A DNA stretch of 39,220 bases, from positions 1 to 39,220 of the forward strand of contig JAGWHH010000003.1 in NCBI GenBank assembly GCA_028866935.1. Reading direction: 5' to 3'. The translations under genes were made by a program, and so were the position numbers. This document shows, one piece after another, positions 6,887 to 12,878 of the stretch. Below the pieces are notes generated by a model, which saw nothing but the letters and a program-made list of their open reading frames with translations, was not told where the DNA came from and ran no database searches. How positions within the stretch are numbered: position 1 is the stretch's first letter; the number at the start of each line of letters is the position of its first letter. The stretch comes from Microcaldota archaeon (lineage in GTDB: Archaea > Micrarchaeota > Micrarchaeia > Micrarchaeales > CABMGC01).

Positions 6887-7216
6887 CCTATACAAACCAC
6901 TAGTATCGAGAATGTTGAACAACTCCGAATTACTGATAAGGAACTGACATTACTGTACGAAATCGGACTCAACATCATCCCTACAGCTACGGATTTCGTA
7001 GATTATATTTCTTCGAAGTATGCAGTATCCCAAAGCGGGGTATGGTATACGCTCAAGAAACTAAAAAAGGAGGGGGTGGTGGATTTCACTGAAAAAGGAG
7101 AGGAGGCAAAGCCGTTGGGATTGACGGAATTGGGTATGAAGGTAATTAGGAGCCGTGTGGTGGATGTGCATAACAGGCAGTACCACCACATCGCGATCTC
7201 CCCAGTACGTATGTGA
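6884..7216 (+). CDS. Winged-helix transcriptional regulator
   Basis: Protein of 110 aa. Residues 15-85 read as a winged helix: helix 1 (DKELTLLYEIGL), helix 2 (ATDFVDYISSKY), recognition helix (SQSGVWYTLKKLKKEGVV), then the wing (DFTEKGEEAKPLGLTELGMKVI). This is close to the PadR/MarR-like small archaeal regulators. The Tyr-Thr-Leu-Lys-Lys-Leu recognition helix is typical of PadR-type domains. No ligand domain is present; the tail is short. The gene is leaderless and sits within a perfect inverted repeat, so autoregulation is likely. The regulated pathway is unknown; the divergent or upstream genes are possible targets. Confidence 0.8.
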   Translation: MPIQTTSIENVEQLRITDKELTLLYEIGLNIIPTATDFVDYISSKYAVSQSGVWYTLKKLKKEGVVDFTEKGEEAKPLGLTELGMKVIRSRVVDVHNRQYHHIAISPVRM

Positions 7217-7231
7217 TTTCGGTTTATTTTT

Positions 7232-7828
7232 CTATTTCTCTTTATTTTCCTTTAAGCTACCTATAACTTTGTCCAGATTCTGCTCAAGCTTCTGGATTGT
7301 AGCAGTATTGGCAATTATGTAATCTGCATGGTCTATCAATCGCATGACTCCATGCCTCACCTCTGACCTGGCCTTCATGAAGCCCTGCTTCTCCCTCTGG
7401 TCAAGCCACTTGAAGCTCTTGAGCGTCTTCGGATCCTCAGGCTTGCCGCGGTGCTTAAGCCTACTGTATCTTAGCTGAAGAGGTGCAAGAAGCGCAATGA
7501 TGTGTATGTTATGTATCCTTTTCTTGAAGTAGTTCATCTCGTAAGTGCTCCTCACGCCCATTATTGCTACCATGTTCCTGTTCTTCTCTATCTTCTTGTA
7601 AGCGTACTTTGCATAAACCTCCTTGCCGTATTTTTCCCTAATCTTCCTTGTAAATTCCCTTGTAGCAATAGGCTCGTATCTTGAGATGTTGTTCTTCTTA
7701 AGCAGCTCCCTCCATATGTCTCCAAGCTCAATGACCTCAAATCCCCTGTGCTTAAGCATCTCAGCAACTATGCTCTTCCCAGATCCTGGCAATCCCACAA
7801 TAACTAGCGTAAGATGTTTTCTGACCAT
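7232..7828 (-). CDS. UPF0200 family P-loop NTPase (dephospho-CoA/NMP kinase-like)
   Basis: Protein of 198 aa with an N-terminal P-loop GLPGSGKS (residues 12-19), then the conserved archaeal segment GFEVIELGDIWRELLKK, a central KNRNMVAIMGVRSTYEMNYF (Walker-B-like strand with Arg), LQLRYSRLKHRGKPEDP and a C-terminal DHADYIIANT. This is the layout of the UPF0200 proteins, which resemble dephospho-CoA and nucleoside monophosphate kinases. The substrate is not established and cannot be read from the sequence. It follows the tRNA-binding-domain gene by 7 nt, so the two are co-transcribed. Confidence 0.8.
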   Translation of the reverse strand: MVRKHLTLVIVGLPGSGKSIVAEMLKHRGFEVIELGDIWRELLKKNNISRYEPIATREFTRKIREKYGKEVYAKYAYKKIEKNRNMVAIMGVRSTYEMNYFKKRIHNIHIIALLAPLQLRYSRLKHRGKPEDPKTLKSFKWLDQREKQGFMKARSEVRHGVMRLIDHADYIIANTATIQKLEQNLDKVIGSLKENKEK

Positions 7829-7835
7829 TCAACCA

Positions 7836-8165
7836 TCAGTGAATCTGCGCTCCCTGTGCAATCTCTCTATCAGGCACCAACAGCGCAACGTTTTCCCCTT
7901 CCCCTGCCGCAAGGAGCATCCCCTGCGACTCTATTCCTGCAATAACCTTGGGGTCAAGATTAACTATGCATGCAATCCTTTTATTAACTAGCTCGTCCTT
8001 CGAGTAATTGCTGCGTATTCCTGCAACAATTACGCGCCTGCCGATTTCAGGCCCAAGATCTACAGTAAGTTTGTACATCGGCTTTCGCGCCTTTTCGTGC
8101 TCTTCTACCGATATTATCTTGCCTATGCGAATGTCCAGAGCAAGAAAAGTATCGATAGCGACCAT
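7836..8165 (-). CDS. Free-standing tRNA-binding domain (EMAP/Trbp111/MetRS-C type)
   Basis: OB-fold protein of 109 aa that binds the outer corner of tRNA. Diagnostic segments are LDIRIGKIISVEEHEKARKP, KLTVDLGPEIGRRVIVAGIR, IACIVNLDPKVIAGIESQGM and a C-terminal LLVPDREIAQGAQIH. The family includes the C-terminal domain of many MetRS enzymes, Trbp111 and CsaA. The MetRS at 14012-15475 lacks this domain, so this protein is a likely partner in trans. The frame extends to 8177, but ATG 8165 (MVAIDTFL) fits the family N-terminus. It shares a divergent promoter region with thpR. Confidence 0.85.
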   Translation of the reverse strand: MVAIDTFLALDIRIGKIISVEEHEKARKPMYKLTVDLGPEIGRRVIVAGIRSNYSKDELVNKRIACIVNLDPKVIAGIESQGMLLAAGEGENVALLVPDREIAQGAQIH

Positions 8166-8177
8166 ACCAAAACACAA

Positions 8178-8186
8178 TTAATTAAA
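8178..8186. promoter_or_regulatory. Shared AT-rich divergent promoter of thpR and the tRNA-binding-domain gene
   Basis: TTAATTAAA is nearly palindromic and lies about 25 nt before ATG 8210 (+) and about 15-20 nt before ATG 8165 (-). A stronger-looking TTATAAATA at 8195-8203 is too close to ATG 8210 to be its TATA box. Confidence 0.35.
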
Positions 8187-8209
8187 GCGCCAAGTTATAA
8201 ATACCGTTT

Positions 8210-8746
8210 ATGCGAGCTTTCACTGGCATAGATCTGCCCGATCAGATAAAAGAGAGCATTGCAGGAGCGCAAGCCCGGCTTGCTGGTAATGGCATTGTTC
8301 CTGTAAATAAGGCGCATCTCCATATAACAATGCACTTCTTTCCACAGATAAGCGACGGGCAGGCAGCAAAGGTAATAAACGCAATAGACACCCAAAACCT
8401 CAGCGAGTTTGAGGTCGAAGTTAAAGGGGTCTCTTATTTTGGAGGAAGCGATGTCAGGGTGGTTTATGCAGGAGTCGAAGACCCTGAAGGCTCAATCAAA
8501 ACGATCTACGACCAGATTTCATCAGAGCTATCAAAGAATTCAGTGCCATTTGACGTAAAGGGCGCATATTTGCCACACGTTACAATAGCCCGCTCAAAAT
8601 CAAGAAATCCCTACCTAAGGCAGTTTATCGCTGACAACCTGAACTACGAATTCGGCAGGTTTGCTGTAAAAGGAATTTTCTTCAAGAAGTCTGTACTTAC
8701 ACAAAAAGGTCCAGTGTACACCGACCTATACGAGCGTCAGATCTGA
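8210..8746 (+). CDS. thpR: RNA 2',3'-cyclic phosphodiesterase (2'-5' RNA ligase family)
   Basis: 2H phosphoesterase that opens 2',3'-cyclic phosphates and can join tRNA halves through 2'-5' bonds in vitro. The two signature motifs are H38-I-T40 (AHLHITMHFF) and H123-V-T125 (YLPHVTIARSK); the N-terminus MRAFTGIDLP is standard. The length, 178 aa, is normal. In this window it sits with a splicing endonuclease and an intron-containing tRNA; splicing leaves 2',3'-cyclic phosphate ends, although the archaeal ligase of record is RtcB. It overlaps the 3' end of the convergent 8737 gene by 10 bp. Confidence 0.93.
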   Translation: MRAFTGIDLPDQIKESIAGAQARLAGNGIVPVNKAHLHITMHFFPQISDGQAAKVINAIDTQNLSEFEVEVKGVSYFGGSDVRVVYAGVEDPEGSIKTIYDQISSELSKNSVPFDVKGAYLPHVTIARSKSRNPYLRQFIADNLNYEFGRFAVKGIFFKKSVLTQKGPVYTDLYERQI

Positions 8747-9414
8747 AGGTCAGCCCTTGTCAGGTCAAACTGTTCCTTTTTGAACGGAGTAATAAGTTCA
8801 CCCGGCCTGTACAGGCGGTTTAGCAGGAGCATATTGTAAGACACTCCCGTCTTCAGGTCAAGGGCTATATTCCTGACCTCGTTTCCAAAGAGGTCTATCT
8901 CCATATACTTTCCATGTATGTTATTGTGCAGCAGCTCAGGAATCATCATCATGTCTGTCGTGCCATTCTGCATTCCGAAGATCCTAAGCTCTATGTTTGG
9001 GTCGGTCCACTGATCTACCCTGGCCTTTATTTTTTTCCAATCCTCTGCCTTAGGCGCCCTCAAGAACCTCACTGCAAACATTGACCTGCTATTTACGTCA
9101 TAAATAGATGCAACAGCATCAAATGTTATGTTGCTTGCATAGATGTAGCGCTTCCATTCACCATAAGTCTGGCTTGCAATGCGCCCGGGCTGCAGCTCTA
9201 CAGCCCTGTTCCCAAGCATGTTTACTGATGTGTGGTGCCTATCTCCTGTACTAAGAAGCAAGGGCGCATTGTTGAAGTCTCCAAACGCCCGTTTTTTGTA
9301 CTCTCCCCAAAGATCCACAAAAACACCAATATGCCAATACACAAGTCTTAGGCCATAAACCAATTTATATATTGGCTTACCTGATAGAACCGCTCTGCCT
9401 CTTAACAACTCCAT
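8737..9414 (-). CDS. Hypothetical protein, orphan
   Basis: Protein of 225 aa from ATG 9414. I do not recognise a family. The sequence looks soluble and mixed alpha/beta, with Trp and Tyr well represented (GEWKRYIYASNITFDAVASI, KARVDQWTDPNIELRIFGMQ, MEIDLFGNEVRNIALDLKTG). There is no signal peptide or Cys pair. An alternative start is GTG 9342 (MYWHIGVFVDLWGE), about 27 nt from a minus-strand TATA inside the longer frame (9360-9375), giving 201 aa. It is divergent from another orphan at 9437 and convergent with thpR. Confidence 0.7.
   Translation of the reverse strand: MELLRGRAVLSGKPIYKLVYGLRLVYWHIGVFVDLWGEYKKRAFGDFNNAPLLLSTGDRHHTSVNMLGNRAVELQPGRIASQTYGEWKRYIYASNITFDAVASIYDVNSRSMFAVRFLRAPKAEDWKKIKARVDQWTDPNIELRIFGMQNGTTDMMMIPELLHNNIHGKYMEIDLFGNEVRNIALDLKTGVSYNMLLLNRLYRPGELITPFKKEQFDLTRADLQI
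9360..9375. promoter_or_regulatory. CCAAT...ATTGG inverted repeat around a TATA element
   Basis: CCAATTTATATATTGG: 5-bp perfect arms with TTATAT between. Read on the minus strand it is a TATA box about 27 nt before GTG 9342, and the arms could be an operator. It lies within the longest reading of the 8737-9414 gene. Confidence 0.35.
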
Positions 9415-9436
9415 TATTTAACCGCCCCACCATATT

Positions 9437-10054
9437 ATGAAAAACCAAACAGCCGACTTTATATATCTGGCTTTGCATGAAAATGCCGTGGATCTTATGG
9501 CTTTTAGAATAAGGGCTAGAGGGGCAGAAACAGTATCTGCAAAAGTAATCGAGCAGGAAGCAGACCATCAAAGATCAGGGGACATTGCAAGAGAGCATAA
9601 CGGAACCAGAATCAGGCTCGAAAGGTTGCCGCAGCTACTCAACGATCCAAACTTTGTTGAGTCCATAGAAGGCACGCAGTCATACAAAAGGGATGGATAT
9701 ACTTGGTTCTGGACTGACAGCGTAGGCACCAATCTAAGTGGCTACTACAGGATAAATCCACAAGGAAAGACGTTAGATGAAATGTTTACATTCGTATCAG
9801 ATAGTATTGATAGAAATGTCGAAAAGGTTCCATTCAATGAAAGAGCCTATTTCTGGAAAGGGCCCCTGCCCCTGTCCGTGGTTGTCAGGAGGTCGGGCGT
9901 CTACTTCGGGCGTCTGAACGTCGTCGGCTACTACAGGCTTGACAATGTCGCTCCGGTGGTAGTTGTAGAGCAAGCCCAAGCCTTAGGCCATACCCAAACT
10001 AAAAATACTGCGTCTCCTAAGCTGAAGTCTGCATTTAGACGTGTAGTAGAGTAG
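9437..10054 (+). CDS. Hypothetical protein, orphan
   Basis: Protein of 205 aa from ATG 9437, with no family recognised. Features seen: an Arg/Glu-rich N-terminal third (FRIRARGAETVSAKVIEQEA), an aromatic beta-rich middle (YKRDGYTWFWTDSV, GYYRINPQGKTLDEMFTFVS), a VVVRRSGVYFGRLNVVGYYR stretch and a basic tail. It could be a small beta-barrel protein, but that is only a composition argument. A strong TATA (9458-9465) lies inside the frame and points to a shorter product starting at GTG 9488 or ATG 9497. It is divergent from the orphan gene at 8737-9414; the pair may be lineage-specific. Confidence 0.65.
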   Translation: MKNQTADFIYLALHENAVDLMAFRIRARGAETVSAKVIEQEADHQRSGDIAREHNGTRIRLERLPQLLNDPNFVESIEGTQSYKRDGYTWFWTDSVGTNLSGYYRINPQGKTLDEMFTFVSDSIDRNVEKVPFNERAYFWKGPLPLSVVVRRSGVYFGRLNVVGYYRLDNVAPVVVVEQAQALGHTQTKNTASPKLKSAFRRVVE

Positions 10055-10173
10055 TTTAGCCCAAAACCATCACATTCGGTAAGGGAGTAATCCAAGGAGC
10101 GTTGCATATGCTGGATTCATAAAATGAGTTAATATAAAGGAAACGTCGTATGAAGCTCCGCTATTTGCCAATA
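10055..10173. other. Intergenic region with no gene seen
   Basis: Between the orphan gene and the rpoD promoter I see no credible ORF, RNA or repeat. Confidence 0.5.
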
Positions 10174-10183
10174 TTTATATATA
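10174..10183 (+). promoter_or_regulatory. TATA box of the rpoD-ribosomal protein cluster
   Basis: TTTATATATA within CCAATATTTATATATATTAG. It lies about 60 nt before ATG 10236, so the transcript should carry a pyrimidine-rich leader of about 30 nt (TACCTCTTTTACTACTACC). Confidence 0.6.
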
Positions 10184-10235
10184 TTAGCTTCCAATACCTC
10201 TTTTACTACTACCTACTTGTAGCATCCTGGTTAAA

Positions 10236-10805
10236 ATGAAACTAACAATAGAGGATAACAACGAGCAGTCAATAAGGTTTACGCTAACGGGTTCAAACTA
10301 TTCGTTCGCAAACGCCCTGAGGAGGGGAATGATAAACAGTGTAGGAACCCTAGCCATAGACAAGGTTACTTTTTACGAGAATTCAAGCGCGATGTTCGAT
10401 GAATACATAGCGCACAGAATCGGCCTTATACCCATAACAACACCAAAGGACTATGACCAAAAGGATGAAGTAGTCTTCTCGCTTAGCGCCGAAGGCCCAG
10501 GCATCGTATACTCAAAGGAGCTTGTAAGCACATCAAAGGGCGTAAAAGTAGCAAACGAAAAGATCCCAATAATAAAGCTTGCAGAAGGGCAGAAGCTCAA
10601 GCTTGACGGGAAAGCGGTATTTAGCAACGCGCAGAATAGCGCGAAGTTCCAGCCCGGCCTTGTCACCTACAAGGCAGTGGATGACAAGACGTTCGATTTC
10701 TATGTCGAGACGTTCGGGCAGATGCCTGCCACCGAGATAGTGCACCGTGCGCTAAACGTTATAAGCGATAATGTAAAAGAGGTATACAAGGAAATAAAGA
10801 AGTGA
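10236..10805 (+). CDS. rpoD: DNA-directed RNA polymerase subunit D (Rpo3), short form
   Basis: Assembly platform of archaeal RNA polymerase, homologous to bacterial alpha and eukaryotic Rpb3; pairs with Rpo11. The dimerisation domain is clear: SFANALRRGMINSVGTLAIDKVTFYENSS, DEYIAHRIGLIPITTP and C-terminal EIVHRALNVISDNV. At 189 aa it is shorter than archaeal D subunits that carry an iron-sulfur domain (about 260 aa), and it contains no cysteine at all, so the cluster domain is absent. The stop lies 4 nt before tRNA-Leu, followed by L18e, L13, S9 and rpoN in the conserved archaeal order. Confidence 0.95.
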   Translation: MKLTIEDNNEQSIRFTLTGSNYSFANALRRGMINSVGTLAIDKVTFYENSSAMFDEYIAHRIGLIPITTPKDYDQKDEVVFSLSAEGPGIVYSKELVSTSKGVKVANEKIPIIKLAEGQKLKLDGKAVFSNAQNSAKFQPGLVTYKAVDDKTFDFYVETFGQMPATEIVHRALNVISDNVKEVYKEIKK

Positions 10806-10809
10806 TAAC

Positions 10810-10899
10810 GCAGGGGTGGCAGAGCTTGGTCAAATGCGCTGGCTTGAGGGGTCAGTAGCTTTAGTGCTTGCGTGAGTTCAAATCTCACCCCCTGCACCA
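10810..10899 (+). tRNA. tRNA-Leu (GAG)
   Basis: Type II tRNA. Acceptor GCAGGGG/CCCCTGC; anticodon stem CTGGC/GTCAG with loop TTGAGGG and anticodon GAG at 10846-10848; long variable arm; T-arm GTGAG TTCAAAT CTCAC. The discriminator is A10896 and CCA is encoded (10897-10899). No intron. It sits 4 nt after rpoD and 24 nt before L18e, probably inside their transcript. Confidence 0.95.
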
Positions 10900-10923
10900 A
10901 CTCTTCAAAATAAAGTGAAAGTA

Positions 10924-11268
10924 ATGGAAATTGAAAACACACAGATAAACACGTGGATAGACGCACTGTCCTCAGTCAAGTCCACTGAGAAGAATGCGAA
11001 GCTCCTTGCTTACCTGAGGAAGCTTGCATCAAAGCCAAAGAGGCAGAGGATAAGCGTAAATCTAAGCAAGCTCGACAAGGTCGCAAAGGCAAATGAAAGC
11101 ATAGTAGTTCCAGGAAAGGTTCTGGGAGACGGCAATATAAAGAAGCAGATAAGCATAACTGCAATAGGATACTCGGCAAGCGCAATTGATAAGCTTAAGG
11201 GCTCAGGATGCAAGATAGTTGATATCAAGGAAATGATAAAGGGCGGCGGAGCCCGTATAATAATCTGA
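10924..11268 (+). CDS. rpl18e: Large ribosomal subunit protein L18e
   Basis: Archaeal/eukaryotic-type protein of the large subunit. The central KPKRQRISVNLSKLDKVAKA, VVPGKVLGDG and IAYSAS-like ITAIGYSASAIDKLK, and the terminal GGGARIII are family hallmarks. ATG 10924 (MEIENTQINTWIDAL) is preferred over GTG 10915, because GTGA of that segment serves as ribosome-binding site. 114 aa, normal. The stop overlaps the region just ahead of L13. Confidence 0.95.
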   Translation: MEIENTQINTWIDALSSVKSTEKNAKLLAYLRKLASKPKRQRISVNLSKLDKVAKANESIVVPGKVLGDGNIKKQISITAIGYSASAIDKLKGSGCKIVDIKEMIKGGGARIII

Positions 11269-11276
11269 TGATATTT

Positions 11277-11708
11277 ATGCAGAATTACATAATAGACGGC
11301 CAAGACAAGGTAATAGGAAGGGCAGGAAGCCAGATAGCAAAGCTTCTGCTCAACGGCAACAATGTCAACTTGGTCAACGCAGAGAAGATGGTAATGACCG
11401 GCCACGAACGCGACATACTCGAAAAGTACAAGCAGCTACTGGAGCTCAAGGACAAGGCAAATCCGGAGCACTCACCATACTGGCCAAGGCGTCCTGACAT
11501 GTTCGTGAAGAGGATAATACGGGGCATGCTGCCTTACAAGAAGCCAAGCGGAAAAGCAGCATTCAAGAGGCTCAAAGTTTTTATAGGAGTTCCAGAAGAA
11601 TTCAAGAGTGCAAAGATGCATGAAGTAAAGACGAAGAAGTCAATGGATATCTTCGAGAATACAATGTCAATAAAGCAGATCACAGAGAAGCTAGGATACA
11701 AAGTTTGA
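11277..11708 (+). CDS. rpl13: Large ribosomal subunit protein L13
   Basis: uL13. Recognised by IDGQDKVIGRAGSQIAKLLLNG, VNLVNAEKMVMTG, the SPYWPRRPDMFVKRIIRGML segment with PYKKPSGKAAFKRLKVFIG, and the C-terminal helix. ATG 11277 is preferred to ATG 11268, which overlaps the L18e stop; the same TGATATTTATG context precedes S9. Part of the L18e-L13-S9-rpoN block. Confidence 0.95.
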   Translation: MQNYIIDGQDKVIGRAGSQIAKLLLNGNNVNLVNAEKMVMTGHERDILEKYKQLLELKDKANPEHSPYWPRRPDMFVKRIIRGMLPYKKPSGKAAFKRLKVFIGVPEEFKSAKMHEVKTKKSMDIFENTMSIKQITEKLGYKV

Positions 11709-11762
11709 TTATATGGCTAAACACCTAATACAAAGCGCTCAAACTGTTAACAACTGATATTT

Positions 11763-12296
11763 ATGGCAAATGGAAAAGGAATAGAAAATCTTGACAAGGA
11801 ACTTGAGACACTATACCAGCCAAAGGCAGCGCAGAAGGCAGCCCTGAAAAAGGCAGCACCAAAGGCAAAGAAGAAGGCGGCAGCAACAAAAAAGCCCATC
11901 CTATCAAAGGGCAAGAGGAAGAAGTCGGTCGCAAGGGCAGCTCTGCTTCCGGGCTCCGGCAGGATAACGCTCAACGGAGTAGACATGGCACTTGTAAAGC
12001 CAAAGGAAGTGCGCGAACTCATACTTGAATCAATAAGGATCTCAAAGGCAGCAAAGGACATCGCATCAGCATCAGACATAAAGATAAACGTTTACGGAGG
12101 GGGATTCAGCGGGCAGGCACAGGCCGCAAGGACTGCGCTCGCAAAGGCAATAGTCGAAGCGTCGGGCTCAGATTCATTAAGACTAATGTACATGAGTTAT
12201 GATAGGTCATTGCTAAAGGATGACTACAGGAGGGTTGAGCCAAAGAAGTTCCTCGGACCAAAGGCGAGAGGAAGGTTCCAGAAATCTTACAGATAA
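11763..12296 (+). CDS. rps9: Small ribosomal subunit protein S9 with N-terminal extension
   Basis: uS9. The core begins near residue 48 (SKGKRKKSVARAALLPGSGRITLNG), continues through VYGGGFSGQAQAARTALAKAI and ends in the invariant basic tail KARGRFQKSYR that reaches the P site. At 177 aa it is about 45 residues longer than typical archaeal S9. The extra N-terminus starts MANGKGIENLDKELETLYQ and continues as an Ala/Lys-rich low-complexity stretch, probably RNA-binding and disordered. The context TGATATTTATG marks the start. Confidence 0.95.
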   Translation: MANGKGIENLDKELETLYQPKAAQKAALKKAAPKAKKKAAATKKPILSKGKRKKSVARAALLPGSGRITLNGVDMALVKPKEVRELILESIRISKAAKDIASASDIKINVYGGGFSGQAQAARTALAKAIVEASGSDSLRLMYMSYDRSLLKDDYRRVEPKKFLGPKARGRFQKSYR

Positions 12297-12314
12297 TACT
12301 CAAAGCTGATAAAA

Positions 12315-12515
12315 ATGATGATACCAATAAGGTGCTTCTCATGCGGACAGGTCGTCGGAGACAAATGGGAGGAATACAACACAAGGGTTAATCAGAACAA
12401 GGAAGATTCAGGAAAGGTTCTTGAAGACCTTAAGGTCAGCAGATACTGCTGCAGACGTATGCTTGTGAGCCACGTAGACCTTATCGATGATGTAATAAAC
12501 TACAGCAGGAAGTAA
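12315..12515 (+). CDS. rpoN: DNA-directed RNA polymerase subunit N (Rpo10)
   Basis: Small zinc-binding subunit, homologue of Rpb10, that joins D and L to the large subunits. The atypical zinc motif CFSCG...YCCRRM is complete, as are [10 protein letters not shown] and [11 protein letters not shown]. 66 aa, normal. The start is ATG 12315 or 12318. It closes the protein block before the tRNA with its own TATA. Confidence 0.96.
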   Translation: MMIPIRCFSCGQVVGDKWEEYNTRVNQNKEDSGKVLEDLKVSRYCCRRMLVSHVDLIDDVINYSRK

Positions 12516-12530
12516 ACAAGAAAAAGCAAA

Positions 12531-12540
12531 CTTTTAAAAT
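12531..12540 (+). promoter_or_regulatory. TATA box of the intron-containing tRNA
   Basis: CTTTTAAAAT, about 30 nt before the tRNA 5' end at 12566. The tRNA therefore can be transcribed independently of the ribosomal cluster. Confidence 0.5.
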
Positions 12541-12565
12541 GCAATTACGTTCAATATAAAGCTGC

Positions 12566-12660
12566 GGGGTCGTCTGCTAGCTTGGTTAGGCTCTGTGCTT
12601 AGGGAGCATAAGACCCGCGTTCAAAATAAGCGAAAGCTTATGAAAATCGCGGCGACCCCG
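12566..12660 (+). tRNA. tRNA, probable Pro (anticodon reads AGG), with a T-loop intron
   Basis: Acceptor GGGGTCG (12566-12572) pairs perfectly with CGACCCC (12653-12659). The D-loop AGCTTGGTTA has the expected A14, G18, G19 and A21. The anticodon stem TGTGC/GCATA encloses TTAGGGA, so the anticodon is AGG (12601-12603), a proline anticodon. T-stem CCGCG/CGCGG is interrupted in its loop by 21 nt; removing them leaves TTCAAAT, the consensus T-loop. Oddities: A34 is hardly known in archaea, position 10 is T (T10-T25 mismatch), the discriminator reads G, and no CCA is encoded, unlike the other two tRNAs here. Its location between rpoN and the rpo6-like gene is within a conserved cluster. The tRNA call is firm; the isotype less so. 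Confidence 0.88.
12626..12646 (+). other. 21-nt tRNA intron at position 59/60 with a canonical BHB motif
   Basis: The outer helix is the T-stem CCGCG/CGCGG. The central helix is TTCA (12620-12623) with TGAA (12641-12644), 4 bp. The two 3-nt bulges are AAA (12624-12626) and AAT (12645-12647). The inner helix TAAGC/GCTTA is closed by a GAAA tetraloop. Cutting after the second nucleotide of each bulge removes 12626-12646 and restores TTCAAAT. This is exactly the bulge(3)-helix(4)-bulge(3) substrate of archaeal splicing endonuclease. Confidence 0.88.
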
Positions 12661-12674
12661 AATCTGGTGAAAAA

Positions 12675-12860
12675 ATGGTAACGACAAGCAAAAGGCCTCA
12701 GGCAGCAAGCAGGTCAGTCGGCAGCGCAGCCACTATTTTGGCCATAGGACGTAGCGCAACAGTACCCGATGCAAGTGCAAGGAAGGCCACAATTCAAATC
12801 CCAGCCCAAGAGGGCATCAAGATAGATGCCCCATCCAATTGGAAAGTATATTTAGAATAA
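12675..12860 (+). CDS. Small protein in the Rpo6 (RpoK) position; candidate divergent RNA polymerase subunit K
   Basis: Protein of 61 aa with ribosome-binding site GGTGA 5 nt before ATG 12675. In archaea the gene following rpoN is usually rpoK (Rpo6, the omega homologue). Residues 14-30, RSVGSAATILAIGRSAT, can be laid on the Rpo6 core pattern (I/V)GARALQIAxGAP: G16, A18, A19, I22, A23 and G25 coincide. The C-terminal half (KATIQIPAQEGIKIDAPSNW) loosely matches the region that usually reads IA..E...G.IPI. The TRFE motif is missing. The assignment rests on position plus this weak pattern; it may instead be an unrelated small protein. Confidence 0.4.
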   Translation: MVTTSKRPQAASRSVGSAATILAIGRSATVPDASARKATIQIPAQEGIKIDAPSNWKVYLE

Positions 12861-12878
12861 AGCAACAAAGTGAAAAAC

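Noticed and set aside
12593-12600. Reading the tRNA anticodon as GTG (His)
   Set aside because: The flanking segments AGGCT and TAGGG do not pair; the TGTGC/GCATA stem with AGG is far better, and there is no tRNA-His G-1.
12626-12646. T-loop insertion as a sequencing or assembly artefact
   Set aside because: An artefact would not create a perfect BHB structure whose removal restores the consensus T-loop exactly.
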